From assembly GCA_963976795.1 (NCBI GenBank), contig CAXBLT010000003.1, positions 124,001-188,000 on the forward strand: a DNA stretch of 64,000 bases. The letters are read 5' to 3'. Positions 42,208 to 50,913 of the stretch are shown piece after piece (positions within the stretch are counted from its first letter, which is position 1; the number at the start of each line of letters is the position of its first letter). Below the pieces are notes generated by a model, which had not been told where the DNA came from, searched no databases, and saw nothing but the letters and a program-made list of their open reading frames with translations. Source of the DNA: UBA7359 sp963976795 (lineage in GTDB: Bacteria; Pseudomonadota; Gammaproteobacteria; Eutrophobiales; Eutrophobiaceae). Both the position numbers and the translations under genes were made by a program.

Positions 42208-43986
42208 ATGCGCAGTGACTATTGCGGAAAACTAAATAGTAGCCATATCGACCAAGAAGTTGAGCTTTGTGGTTGGGTACATCGCCGTCGTGACCACGGT
42301 GGCGTCATTTTTATCGACCTTCGTGATCGTGAAGGTATCGCTCAGGTCGTATTTGATCCAGACCGGGCAGAATCGTTTGCAACGGCCGATTCAGTTCGTA
42401 ATGAATTCGTTATTCGTATCACTGGCAAAGTTCGTAGTCGTCCCGAAGGCACTGTTAATCCAGATATGCCCACTGGCGAAGTTGAAATCCTGGGACACAC
42501 TATAGAGATTTTGAACAAGGCTAAAACGCCGCCTTTCCAATTAGATGATGAAAATGTCCATGACGATGTGAAATTAAAATATCGTTATGTCGATCTGCGT
42601 CGTCCAGCAATGCAGAACAATCTTCGTCTACGCTCGCAGGTCGTTAAAGAAATGCGGGATTTCCTCGATGATAGAGGCTTTCTCGATATTGAAACGCCAA
42701 TGTTGACCAAGGCAACACCAGAAGGCGCGCGCGACTATCTTGTCCCTAGTCGCACACATCCGGGAAATTTCTTTGCCCTGCCCCAATCACCGCAATTGTT
42801 TAAGCAATTACTGATGATGTCTGGTATGGATCGTTATTATCAGATTGTTCGTTGTTTTCGAGATGAAGATTTGCGTGCTGATCGACAACCTGAATTCACG
42901 CAGTTGGATATCGAGACCTCATTCATGGACGAACACGAAATAACGGACATGATGGAAGAGATGATCCATTCGCTGTTTAAAAAGATAATGAATGTCGATC
43001 TGCCATCGCCTTTCCCGCGCATGACCTATGCCGAGGCAATGGAGCGTTATGGTAGTGATCGGCCTGATCTGAGAAATCCGCTCGAATTAATCGATGTCAG
43101 TGACTTAATGAAGGCTGTTGAATTCAAGGTTTTTTCTGGCCCGGCAAATATGGAAGATGGGCGTGTTGCAACGTTGCATGTGCCCGGTGGTAGTACGCTC
43201 TCTCGAAAACAGATTGATGACTACACAAACTATATCGCACAGTTTGGCGCCAGAGGTCTTGCCTATATCAAGGTCAATAATGTTGCAGCGGGCATTGAAG
43301 GTTTGCAATCACCTATCTTGAAATTCTTGCCGGATGATGTGGTCACAAATATCATCGAGCGTACCAAAGCAGCAGATGGCGATTTAGTCTTCTTCGGCGC
43401 TGATAAAACCAAGGTGGTTAATGATGCGCTTGGCGCACTTAGAAATAAGTTAGGCTATGATCTTGGTTTACTCCAGGGCGAATGGGCACCAATGTGGGTT
43501 ATAGACTTCCCTATGTTTGATTATAACGAAGATGAAAAACGCTGGGACTCGTTGCATCATCCTTTCACCGCGCCGAATACAACTGATATTGATGGGATTA
43601 AACAAAACCCGGGAAAAACACTATCACGCGCTTATGATTTAGTGCTTAACGGCACCGAACTAGGTGGCGGTTCTATTCGTATCCATGATGCTGAAATGCA
43701 ATCCGCAGTATTAGAGTTATTGGGCATTGGCGAAGAAGAAGCGCAAGAAAAATTTGGCTTTCTATTAGAAGCATTAGGTTATGGTTGTCCACCTCATGGC
43801 GGTATAGCCTTTGGCCTAGATCGTACTGTCATGCTGATGGCCGGCGGTGAGTCAATTCGTGATGTGATTGCCTTTCCAAAGACACAAAGCGCGAGTTGCC
43901 CGCTTACTTCAGCACCATCGAAGGCCAATCCGAGACAATTGAAAGAGCTGGGGATTAAATTGGCAAAATCGAATAAACCAGAATAA
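42208..43986 (+). CDS. aspS: Aspartyl-tRNA synthetase
   Basis: A 592-residue class II synthetase starting MRSDYCGKLNSSHIDQEVELCGWVHRRRDHGG, the OB-fold anticodon-binding domain. Class II motifs follow: FLDIETPMLTKATPEGARDYLVP, the FRDEDLRADRQPEFTQLD motif 2, the bacterial GAD insertion domain (about 285-410), and GIAFGLDRTVMLM motif 3. The frame is open from 42145, but family alignment and a GGAAGAA site fix the start at 42208. Whether it is discriminating or also charges tRNA-Asn is not resolved. Confidence 0.97.
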   Translation: MRSDYCGKLNSSHIDQEVELCGWVHRRRDHGGVIFIDLRDREGIAQVVFDPDRAESFATADSVRNEFVIRITGKVRSRPEGTVNPDMPTGEVEILGHTIEILNKAKTPPFQLDDENVHDDVKLKYRYVDLRRPAMQNNLRLRSQVVKEMRDFLDDRGFLDIETPMLTKATPEGARDYLVPSRTHPGNFFALPQSPQLFKQLLMMSGMDRYYQIVRCFRDEDLRADRQPEFTQLDIETSFMDEHEITDMMEEMIHSLFKKIMNVDLPSPFPRMTYAEAMERYGSDRPDLRNPLELIDVSDLMKAVEFKVFSGPANMEDGRVATLHVPGGSTLSRKQIDDYTNYIAQFGARGLAYIKVNNVAAGIEGLQSPILKFLPDDVVTNIIERTKAADGDLVFFGADKTKVVNDALGALRNKLGYDLGLLQGEWAPMWVIDFPMFDYNEDEKRWDSLHHPFTAPNTTDIDGIKQNPGKTLSRAYDLVLNGTELGGGSIRIHDAEMQSAVLELLGIGEEEAQEKFGFLLEALGYGCPPHGGIAFGLDRTVMLMAGGESIRDVIAFPKTQSASCPLTSAPSKANPRQLKELGIKLAKSNKPE

Positions 43987-44052
43987 TTCCAAGCCAACAT
44001 TTACCAGTCCCCTAGCTTGTTTAACGGGATCAAGTACGCCATAGTTTTGAGT

Positions 44053-45126
44053 ATGACCGCTGAAGCCACAATCAATCGTTCTTACAGCCTGCCAAAAGAG
44101 CAGATCCCTCCTACGGTTGTGGAAGAGATCGGCGATGAAGATCGTGCTGAATTAACCCAAAAAATCAAATCTCAGCTTAAACAACAAAATGCCGTGCTGG
44201 TTGCGCATTATTATACTGAGCCCGATTTGCAAGTCCTGGCTGACGAGACCGGAGGCTATGTTTCAGATTCGTTGGACATGGCGCGTTTTGGTTATGAATC
44301 TGATGCTGACACGCTTGTTGTTTGTGGCGTGAAATTTATGGGTGAGACTGCCAAGATACTCAACCCTGAAAAACGTATTTTGATGCCAGATTTAAATGCT
44401 AATTGCTCATTAGACCTTGGTTGCCCAGAAGATGCGTTCTCAAGGTTCTGTGATGATCACCCAGATCATGTCGTTGTTGTCTATGCCAATACCAGCGCCG
44501 CAGTAAAGGCGCGAGCGGACTGGATGGTGACTTCCGGTAGCGCAGTAGATGTCATTAAACACCTGGTTGCTGAAGGCAAAAAAATAATCTGGGCGCCTGA
44601 TAAATACCTTGGAGATTATGTTCAGAAAGAAACCGGAGCAGAGATGTTGATCTGGCAAGGTGCCTGTATCGTCCATGAAGAATTCAAGGGAAAAGAGTTA
44701 GAGGCGTTAAGGGAACATCACCCGGATGCAAAGGTACTCGTACACCCCGAGTCACCCGGATCGGTTATTGCGCAGGCAGATCTGGTGAGTTCCACCACAG
44801 GTATCATTCAGGCTGTTGCCGAGATGGACGCCAAAGAATTTATTGTGGCGACAGATACCGGTATCTTTCACAAAATGAGAGAGGCCGCGCCAGACAAGAT
44901 CTTGATTGAGGCGCCGACGGCAGGAAAAAGTGCGACCTGTATTAGTTGTGCTCACTGTCCCTGGATGGCGATGAATAGTTTGCGCAAGCTATCTCGCGTT
45001 CTGGATACAGGCGATAATGAAATATTTGTCGAAGCAGATATCGCTCAACGCGCTAAAAGCTCGATACAGCGGTTACTCGACTTTACGGCGAACAAACCTG
45101 CTGGCAAATTAGCCGGCGACGCCTAA
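44053..45126 (+). CDS. nadA: Quinolinate synthase
   Basis: NadA is a [4Fe-4S] enzyme that condenses iminoaspartate with DHAP to quinolinate for NAD synthesis. The 357-residue protein has VLVAHYYTEPDLQVLADETGGYVSDSLDMARF, VVCGVKFMGETAKIL, MPDLNANCSLDLGCP and the cluster motif TCISCAHCPWMAMN. ATG at 44053 was preferred to an upstream TTG at 44017. It follows aspS by 66 bp. Confidence 0.96.
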   Translation: MTAEATINRSYSLPKEQIPPTVVEEIGDEDRAELTQKIKSQLKQQNAVLVAHYYTEPDLQVLADETGGYVSDSLDMARFGYESDADTLVVCGVKFMGETAKILNPEKRILMPDLNANCSLDLGCPEDAFSRFCDDHPDHVVVVYANTSAAVKARADWMVTSGSAVDVIKHLVAEGKKIIWAPDKYLGDYVQKETGAEMLIWQGACIVHEEFKGKELEALREHHPDAKVLVHPESPGSVIAQADLVSSTTGIIQAVAEMDAKEFIVATDTGIFHKMREAAPDKILIEAPTAGKSATCISCAHCPWMAMNSLRKLSRVLDTGDNEIFVEADIAQRAKSSIQRLLDFTANKPAGKLAGDA

Positions 45127-45160
45127 AAATCTTTTTAAATATAATATTACGCTGCGTATC

Positions 45161-45189
45161 TTGGGCGTGATAGACATGAATGCTAGAAT
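45161..45189 (+). promoter_or_regulatory. Sigma70-type promoter for yebC
   Basis: TTGGGC (45161-45166) and TAGAAT (45184-45189) are separated by 17 bp. This would give a leader of about 30 nt before the yebC ATG. Confidence 0.5.
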
Positions 45190-45227
45190 CATCTCTATTT
45201 AAATCTTAATCGGCACGGAATATATCA

Positions 45228-45974
45228 ATGGCAGGTCATAGTAAGTGGGCTAATATCCAGCATCGCAAAGGCAAACAAGACGCCAAGCGCGGCAAACTCT
45301 TCACTAAACTCATTCGGGAAATTACGGTGGCAGCAAAGCTGGGCGGTGGCGATCCTGCTGCTAATCCAAGATTACGTGCTGCAATAGACAATGGTTTGTC
45401 TAACAACATGACCAGAGACACCATTGATCGGGCTGTTAGTCGCGGTGCGGGGGATAGTGAAAACGATAATGTAGAAGAACTACGTTACGAAGGTTATGGT
45501 CCAGGCGGTGTTGCTGTTTTAGTCGAAACCATGACCGATAACAAAAACCGGACGGTCTCCGAAGTGCGTCATGCCTTTTCCAAGCATGGAGGTAATCTGG
45601 GCACGGATGGTTCGGTTGCCTATTTGTTTACCAAGGTCGGGTTAATCTCATTTCCTAGCGGACTAGATGAAGATACCGTTATGGAAGCGGCATTAGAAGG
45701 TGGTGCAGAAGATATCGTCACTAATACCGATGGCTCAATTGATGTCATTACCGAACCAGACAGTTTTGTAGATACAAAAGAAGCCTTGGTTACGAGTGGA
45801 CTTGAACCTGAAAACGCAGAGATCACCATGCGCGCATCTACTTCCAGCGAACTCGACAAGAAGGGTGCTGAAAGCATGTTAAAACTACTGGACGTGCTTG
45901 AGGACTTAGATGATGTTCAAAAAGTCTATTCGAATGCAGAGATACCCGATGAAGTTCTGGCTCAATTAGATTAG
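45228..45974 (+). CDS. yebC: YebC/TACO1 family protein
   Basis: A 248-residue three-domain protein beginning AGHSKWANIQHRKGKQDAKRGKLFTKLIREI, with GYGPGGVAVLVETMTDNKNRTVSEVRHAFSKHGG. Members act as transcription regulators or ribosome-associated factors relieving stalling. Position directly upstream of ruvC is the classical arrangement. Length is normal. Confidence 0.97.
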   Translation: MAGHSKWANIQHRKGKQDAKRGKLFTKLIREITVAAKLGGGDPAANPRLRAAIDNGLSNNMTRDTIDRAVSRGAGDSENDNVEELRYEGYGPGGVAVLVETMTDNKNRTVSEVRHAFSKHGGNLGTDGSVAYLFTKVGLISFPSGLDEDTVMEAALEGGAEDIVTNTDGSIDVITEPDSFVDTKEALVTSGLEPENAEITMRASTSSELDKKGAESMLKLLDVLEDLDDVQKVYSNAEIPDEVLAQLD

Positions 45975-46041
45975 CTATGATGGCAACACAATTATTTAAA
46001 ATCACGACCTAACGAACGATGAGTAGTCGAGCAAAATAATT

Positions 46042-46560
46042 GTGATTCGGATACTTGGAATCGATCCCGGATCAATCAATACAGGCTATGGCATCATAGA
46101 CTCTCAAGGAAACCACGCCAAACATGTCGGTAATGGTGTTCTAAAAATAAGCGGCGATACATTGGCCGATAAACTAAGAATGATTCATGAAGGTATTGTT
46201 AGTGTTATTCATGAATACCAACCAGCAGAAGTTTCCATTGAAAAAATTTTTATGAATCGAAATGCCGACTCAGCAATTAAACTCGGTCAAGCTCGTGGCG
46301 TAGCCATCGCCGCTAGTGCCATTCAGGACTTACCGGTTTATGAATATACTGCCAATCAGGTTAAACAAGCGACTGTCGGTAAAGGTCATGCGGCAAAAGA
46401 ACAGGTGCAACACATGATTAAGATCCTGTTGTGTCTGGACAAGAAGCCTAAAGCCGATGCTGCTGATGCGCTTGCTATCGCATTATGTCATGCAAATTCA
46501 CGAGAAGGCCTACTGCGCATGCAAGGTGTCAGCGGCATTCGTTACGGACGCTTACAATAA
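46042..46560 (+). CDS. ruvC: Holliday-junction resolvase RuvC
   Basis: RuvC cuts Holliday junctions processed by RuvAB. The 172-residue protein (GTG start) has the RNase-H-like acidic tetrad context: ILGIDPGSINTGYG, VSIEKIFMN, and KADAADALAIALCH. Ten bases separate it from ruvA. Length matches E. coli RuvC (173). Confidence 0.97.
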   Translation: MIRILGIDPGSINTGYGIIDSQGNHAKHVGNGVLKISGDTLADKLRMIHEGIVSVIHEYQPAEVSIEKIFMNRNADSAIKLGQARGVAIAASAIQDLPVYEYTANQVKQATVGKGHAAKEQVQHMIKILLCLDKKPKADAADALAIALCHANSREGLLRMQGVSGIRYGRLQ

Positions 46561-46570
46561 AGGAACCTCA

Positions 46571-47170
46571 ATGATTGGTTTTCTGCGCGGCATCATTATA
46601 AAAAAACAGCCACCATTATTATTGTTAGATGTACAAGGCGTGGGCTACGAAGTCGAAGCACCGATGACGACCTTCTACGCCTTGCCCGAAGTAAAACAGG
46701 AAGTAGAGATATTTACCCACCTCGTCGTACGCGATGACGCACATTTATTATTTGGTTTCGCTACTGAGAATGAACGCCACTTATTCCGTACTCTAATTAA
46801 GGTCAATGGCGTTGGTGCCAAGATGGGGCTGACCATCTTATCCGGAATCGAAGCAGACGAATTTGCACAGTGTGTACAAAACAATGATGCCGCACGTTTA
46901 ACCAAGCTGCCTGGAGTGGGTAAGAAAACAGCCGAGCGTTTAATTGTAGAAATGCGCGATCGACTCGATGATCTACCTACTGGGTCGGTGACACGTAGTA
47001 ATGACAGTCCAAACATCAGCAGCGATCCCGTTAATGAAGCAGTCAGCGCGTTGATTGGTTTAGGCTATAAACCGCCCGAGGCCAGTCGTTTTGTTTTAGC
47101 GATTGCTACTGAGGGCATGAGTAGTGAAGAGTTGATACGAGAGGCATTGAAAAACTCGGTTAAAAAATAA
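46571..47170 (+). CDS. ruvA: Holliday-junction branch-migration subunit RuvA
   Basis: RuvA is the tetrameric junction-binding partner of RuvB. From the ATG at 46571 it has 199 residues: an OB domain (MIGFLRGIIIKKQPPLLLLDVQGVGYEVEAPM), tandem helix-hairpin-helix motifs (LIKVNGVGAKMGLTIL and LTKLPGVGKKTAERLIVEM), and a C-terminal domain III (VNEAVSALIGLGYKPPEA). The frame is open upstream inside ruvC, but homology sets the start here. Confidence 0.96.
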   Translation: MIGFLRGIIIKKQPPLLLLDVQGVGYEVEAPMTTFYALPEVKQEVEIFTHLVVRDDAHLLFGFATENERHLFRTLIKVNGVGAKMGLTILSGIEADEFAQCVQNNDAARLTKLPGVGKKTAERLIVEMRDRLDDLPTGSVTRSNDSPNISSDPVNEAVSALIGLGYKPPEASRFVLAIATEGMSSEELIREALKNSVKK

Positions 47171-47223
47171 CGAATTAATATTTTGTTTCGAGGCGTATTT
47201 GTAATAATTATATAGGTTCTCTG

Positions 47224-47358
47224 TTAATAATGATTATTAGGAGCTCTTCCTTTAATTAGTTTGAAGTATCTCAATCCATCAAAACCATTTGTCTGCATAT
47301 CCCGTTGTTCACCGCGAAGTTCGCCATGCCTAATATATAGGTTTCCGTTTGGAGTTTT
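47224..47358 (-). pseudogene. Protein-like frame without a start codon (unrecognised gene fragment)
   Basis: In the 477-bp gap after ruvA, the minus strand has an open frame of 44 codons bounded by stops, with no proper start at its upstream end. Its translation looks protein-like (NGNLYIRHGELRGEQRD, then TNGFDGLRYFKLIKGRA). I do not recognise the family. It may be a decayed tail of a gene lost when this region was rearranged, or chance. Confidence 0.25.
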
Positions 47359-47384
47359 CTATCGTATTGAAGGAAAAGCCAGTT

Positions 47385-47528
47385 GTGAAATCATTTAATG
47401 GCATCAAGGTTCCTGAATCATTATTAGCTAGCTTTAGAGTAAAGTCTGAGTTACACCAAGTTAAGTATCGAACACAGATAAAAAAGCTAATGGCTGCTTG
47501 GGTCAACAGCAGCGAGGATAAGCAATAA
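47385..47528 (+). CDS. Possible small ribbon-helix-helix-like protein (47 residues)
   Basis: GTG at 47385 is preceded by AAGGAA 10 bp upstream. The product contains FNGIKVPESLLASFRVKSELHQVKYRTQIKKLMAAWV, which has the strand-helix-helix layout of RHH DNA-binding proteins such as Arc/ParD. It stands about 120 bp before the YefM/YoeB module on the same strand. The RHH assignment comes from pattern only, and an alternative TTG start exists at 47367. It may be a solo regulator or the surviving part of another module. Confidence 0.4.
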   Translation: MKSFNGIKVPESLLASFRVKSELHQVKYRTQIKKLMAAWVNSSEDKQ

Positions 47529-47587
47529 GCCCGGTTATTATTTTGAAATACTCATTTTCAAGCACCAAATCACGCGGCCTTATAGAC

Positions 47588-47636
47588 TTGCACAATATAT
47601 AAGACAGATTATACTTGTCTTTTTTGTTGTACAAGT
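47588..47636 (+). promoter_or_regulatory. Promoter/operator of the toxin-antitoxin module
   Basis: TTGCAC (47588-47593) and TATACT (47610-47615) with a 16-bp spacer form a good sigma70 promoter. Dyads overlap it. AAGACA-N9-TGTCTT flanks the -10 (47601-47621). A perfect TTGTACAA palindrome is at 47627-47634, and a near copy TTGCACAA is at the -35. TGTACA is the known core of YefM operators, so conditional autorepression is expected. Confidence 0.65.
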
Positions 47637-47647
47637 GAGGCTCCTCT

Positions 47648-47902
47648 ATGAGAGTTATCAATTTTTCTGAAGCGCGTAATAAACTGAAATCAGTTTTAGA
47701 TCAGGTGGTTAATGATGCGGATTACACTGTCATCTCTCGCCGAGATGCCGACGATGCGGTTGTTATGTCACTCGATCAGTTTAATGGTCTCATGGAGACA
47801 GTTCACCTCCTCAAAAGCCCGGCAAATGCAGCTCACCTGGCAAAGTCGATTAAACAATATCGAAAAGGACACACCGTACAGCATAAATTAGTTGATGATT
47901 GA
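47648..47902 (+). CDS. yefM: Antitoxin of YefM/Phd family
   Basis: This 84-residue antitoxin neutralises the RNase toxin and represses the operon. It starts MRVINFSEARNKLKSVLDQVVNDADYTVISRRDADDAVVMSLDQFNGLMET, the standard YefM N-terminal DNA-binding fold. The tail LAKSIKQYRKGH is the toxin-binding segment. Its stop overlaps the toxin start. It sits between ruvA and ruvB, which is unusual. Confidence 0.94.
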   Translation: MRVINFSEARNKLKSVLDQVVNDADYTVISRRDADDAVVMSLDQFNGLMETVHLLKSPANAAHLAKSIKQYRKGHTVQHKLVDD

Positions 47903-48161
47903 AATACTTTTCTGGACTAAAGAGGCATGGTCAGATTATGTTTATTGGCAGCATCAGGATAGAAAAACACTAAAGCGTATCAATAAACTCATTGCTGATA
48001 CTCAGCACTCACTCTATGAAGGCATTGGCAAGCCAGAACCCTTGAAAGAAAATTTAACTGGATTTTGGTCCCGCCGCATTGATGATAGTAATCGCTTGGT
48101 ATATACCGTTGAAAATAAACAACTCATTATTATTTCCTGTCACTATCACTATGAAAAGTGA
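47895..48161 (+). CDS. yoeB: Toxin of Txe/YoeB family (ribosome-dependent mRNA interferase)
   Basis: An 88-residue RelE-fold toxin that cleaves mRNA in the ribosomal A site. It has LFWTKEAWSDYVYWQHQDRKTLKRINKLIADT, then GKPEPLKENLTGFWSRRIDDSNRLVY, and ends SCHYHYEK. The Glu, Arg, His and C-terminal Tyr positions used by YoeB all appear present, so it looks active. ATG at 47895 overlaps the antitoxin stop by 8 bp. Confidence 0.94.
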   Translation: MIEILFWTKEAWSDYVYWQHQDRKTLKRINKLIADTQHSLYEGIGKPEPLKENLTGFWSRRIDDSNRLVYTVENKQLIIISCHYHYEK

Positions 48162-48209
48162 TTAAATAATCGTCGAGTTAATTTAATATTAATTAAGGTA
48201 TAAGGGTTT

Positions 48210-48332
48210 ATGATGCTTACCAAAAAATATTCCATGGATTTCCAGATTTCGACCATAATTTTGTCAGATTTTGATCTTAATATACGTTTTCATAACCCGA
48301 TTAGCGTATTTGAACGTTTACAGGGAAAATAG
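48210..48332 (+). CDS. Possible 40-residue ORF between the TA module and ruvB
   Basis: ATG ATG at 48210, preceded closely by TAAGGG, opens a frame of 40 codons ending 9 bp before ruvB. The product (YSMDFQISTIILSDFDLNIRF ...) has no recognised motif. It may be a leader peptide of ruvB or chance; evidence is weak. Confidence 0.2.
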   Translation: MMLTKKYSMDFQISTIILSDFDLNIRFHNPISVFERLQGK

Positions 48333-48341
48333 GCACCCGAT

Positions 48342-49397
48342 ATGGTTGAACCCAACGAAGTGATTTCACCCCAAAGTTCTGCAGATGATGCGGCGGCCGA
48401 TAATGCGCTACGTCCGAAACGTCTGCATGACTATCTGGGGCAGACATCGGTACATGAACAGATGGAGATCTTTATCGGCGCTGCCAAGCAGCGCGATGAA
48501 TCTTTGGATCACGTTTTAATATTTGGTCCGCCAGGGCTGGGTAAAACAACACTGGCTCATATCATTGCAAATGAAATGAACGTCAACATGCGGCAGACAT
48601 CGGGGCCGGTATTGGAACGCCCCGGTGATTTGGCGGCCTTGCTAACTAACCTTGAACCTAGCGATGTCCTCTTTATCGATGAGATACACCGCTTAAGTCC
48701 GGTGGTTGAAGAAGTCCTCTATCCGGCGATGGAGGATTATCAAATCGATATCATGATTGGCGAAGGCCCTGCTGCAAGAGCGATTAAACTGGACGTGCCT
48801 CCTTTTACCTTGGTTGGTGCGACAACGCGAGCGGGCTTATTGACTTCACCATTGCGCGATCGCTTTGGCATCGTGCAACGCCTGGAGTTTTATTCAGTAG
48901 ATGAATTAAGCGAGATTGTCCGACGCTCTGCGGGTATTCTTGAGGTCGAAATTGATGATAAAGGTGCCGGTGAGATCGCCGCTCGTTCACGCGGTACGCC
49001 ACGAATTGCCAACCGTCTACTTCGCCGCGTCCGCGATTACGCGCAAGTTAAAGGAGATGGCAGAATCAACGGTGATATTTCATCTCGTGCTCTGGATATG
49101 TTAAATGTCGATGCCCATGGTTTCGATATGATGGATCGCAAACTGCTCCTCGCCATATTACAAAAATTCGATGGCGGTCCGGTCGGTGTTGATAGCCTCG
49201 CTGCGGCGATCAGCGAAGAACGCGATACGATTGAAGATGTGATCGAGCCTTATTTGATTCAACAAGGTTTTTTAATGCGCACTGCAAGAGGACGTATTGC
49301 GACACGCACGGCTTGGTTGCATTTTGGTCTTGAGATGCCAAAAGACTCACCACAGCCTTCGGACTTATTTAATGAGATTGAAGATGAAGGGAAGTAA
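48342..49397 (+). CDS. ruvB: Holliday-junction DNA helicase RuvB
   Basis: RuvB is the AAA+ motor of branch migration. The 351-residue protein has LRPKRLHDYLGQTSVHEQ, Walker A GPPGLGKTTLAHI, Walker B VLFIDEIHRLSP, sensor 1 GATTRAGLLTSPLRDRFG, the arginine-finger segment, and a winged-helix C-terminus (DTIEDVIEPYLIQQGFLMRTARGRIAT). It is separated from ruvCA by 1.2 kb carrying the TA module, so it may need its own promoter. Confidence 0.98.
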   Translation: MVEPNEVISPQSSADDAAADNALRPKRLHDYLGQTSVHEQMEIFIGAAKQRDESLDHVLIFGPPGLGKTTLAHIIANEMNVNMRQTSGPVLERPGDLAALLTNLEPSDVLFIDEIHRLSPVVEEVLYPAMEDYQIDIMIGEGPAARAIKLDVPPFTLVGATTRAGLLTSPLRDRFGIVQRLEFYSVDELSEIVRRSAGILEVEIDDKGAGEIAARSRGTPRIANRLLRRVRDYAQVKGDGRINGDISSRALDMLNVDAHGFDMMDRKLLLAILQKFDGGPVGVDSLAAAISEERDTIEDVIEPYLIQQGFLMRTARGRIATRTAWLHFGLEMPKDSPQPSDLFNEIEDEGK

Positions 49398-49402
49398 ATC
49401 AC

Positions 49403-49816
49403 ATGTCGAGTGAATTTAAATGGCAAGTGCGCGTCTATTATGAAGATACCGATGCCGCTGGTATTGTCTTTTATGCAAATTATTTACGTTATATGGAGCG
49501 CGCCAGGACCGAGTGGTTAAGAAGTGTCGGTTATGAACATGACATGTTGAAAAACACACACGGCATTTTATTCGCTGTGAAGAACGTGAATATTGAGTAT
49601 GTTAAGCCAGCTTACCTGGACGAGCTACTAACGGTTACATCCTCGCTAATAAAAAAACGTGGCGCGAGTTTGATCTTTCAACAAACAATGCACAATGAGA
49701 ACAACGATCTGCTCATTGAAGCAGAGATTAAAGTTGCTTGTTTAAATGCAACGACACTAAAGGCATCCGCGATGCCTGAAGCATTACTTTTGGAGTTAGC
49801 TAACAATGACACCTGA
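49403..49816 (+). CDS. ybgC: Tol-Pal-associated acyl-CoA thioesterase YbgC
   Basis: A 137-residue hot-dog thioesterase, first gene of the tol-pal operon. It shows VRVYYEDTDAAGIVFYANYLRYMERARTEWLRS, with the catalytic Asp and the Tyr/His-type pocket, as in YbgC. It begins 5 bp after ruvB and overlaps tolQ by 11 bp. Confidence 0.96.
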   Translation: MSSEFKWQVRVYYEDTDAAGIVFYANYLRYMERARTEWLRSVGYEHDMLKNTHGILFAVKNVNIEYVKPAYLDELLTVTSSLIKKRGASLIFQQTMHNENNDLLIEAEIKVACLNATTLKASAMPEALLLELANNDT

Positions 49817-50480
49817 TCATTCATTTATAGATTTAATCCTGAACGCCAGCCTGTTAGTTCAGTTTGTTATGTTAATACTCGTCTTGGCATCGCTGGTCTC
49901 ATGGACCATGATCTTTAATAAACGACTTTTACTTAAACGAGCAAGAAGTGATGCTGATTTATTTGAAGAACGTTTCTGGTCTGTTGAAGATCTCAGTCCT
50001 CTATATACACGAATCACAGCCAAACGTTATGAGCCAAGTGGCATGGAAAAAATATTCGAAGCGGGCTTCAAAGAATTTGCGCGTTCGCGTAATCAAGACA
50101 ACATAGATGCAGAAACTATTGTTGATGGTTCACAGCGCGCTATGCGTATTGCCATGAATAAAGAAATGGACCACCTTGAAACAAACCTTTCATTCCTCGC
50201 CACGGTTGGGTCAACTAGCCCCTACATTGGTTTATTCGGCACAGTCTGGGGAATCATGAATAGTTTTCAGGCGCTTGGTACGGTACAGCAAGCAACCATA
50301 TCCATGGTGGCACCGGGTATCAGTGAAGCCTTGATTGCAACCGCAATGGGTTTGTTTGCTGCCATACCGGCTGTTATTGCCTATAACCGTTACTCCTATG
50401 ATGTTGAACGATTGATTAATCGGTACGATAACTTCATGGAAGAGTTTGCGTCGATACTACATAGACATGCGCATAGCTAA
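49806..50480 (+). CDS. tolQ: Tol-Pal system proton-channel protein TolQ
   Basis: TolQ forms with TolR the stator that uses the proton motive force to energise TolA during division. The 224-residue protein has three membrane spans (LVQFVMLILVLASLVSWTMIF; FLATVGSTSPYIGLFGTVWGIMNSF; EALIATAMGLFAAIPAVIAYNRY). The conserved Thr/Pro channel residues are visible in the last two. Confidence 0.97.
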   Translation: MTPDHSFIDLILNASLLVQFVMLILVLASLVSWTMIFNKRLLLKRARSDADLFEERFWSVEDLSPLYTRITAKRYEPSGMEKIFEAGFKEFARSRNQDNIDAETIVDGSQRAMRIAMNKEMDHLETNLSFLATVGSTSPYIGLFGTVWGIMNSFQALGTVQQATISMVAPGISEALIATAMGLFAAIPAVIAYNRYSYDVERLINRYDNFMEEFASILHRHAHS

Positions 50481-50489
50481 TAAATACAG

Positions 50490-50912
50490 ATGAGACAACG
50501 TATTAAAAAACGCCCGATGTCTGAGATCAATGTCGTGCCTTACATTGATGTTATGTTGGTGTTGTTGATTATTTTTATGGTAACAGCCCCCTTGCTGAGC
50601 CAAGGTGTAAAAGTTGATTTGCCACAAGCACCTTCATCACCACTACCACCTAATGAAAAAGAACCGGTAATCGTTAATGTTGATAAAGACGGAAATTATT
50701 TTATTAATTACGGTGAGGATCAGGATAAGCCTGTCTCTGCAGACGCGTTGTTAAATCGAGTTAGCGCATTATTAAAATACCAGCCTGGCATACCGGTTCT
50801 CGTCGGCGGTGATACAAATGTTGCCTATGGGCATGTCGTACAAGTGATGACTTTGCTCCAGCAGGCGGGTGTTCCCTCCGTTGGCATGATCACTGATCCT
50901 CCCGAAAAATAA
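50490..50912 (+). CDS. tolR: Tol-Pal system protein TolR
   Basis: TolR is the second stator component. The 140-residue ExbD-like protein has one N-terminal span with the essential Asp: EINVVPYIDVMLVLLIIFMVTAPLL. The periplasmic domain ends QVMTLLQQAGVPSVGMIT. It starts 9 bp after tolQ and ends 1 bp before tolA. Confidence 0.97.
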   Translation: MRQRIKKRPMSEINVVPYIDVMLVLLIIFMVTAPLLSQGVKVDLPQAPSSPLPPNEKEPVIVNVDKDGNYFINYGEDQDKPVSADALLNRVSALLKYQPGIPVLVGGDTNVAYGHVVQVMTLLQQAGVPSVGMITDPPEK

Positions 50913-50913
50913 T

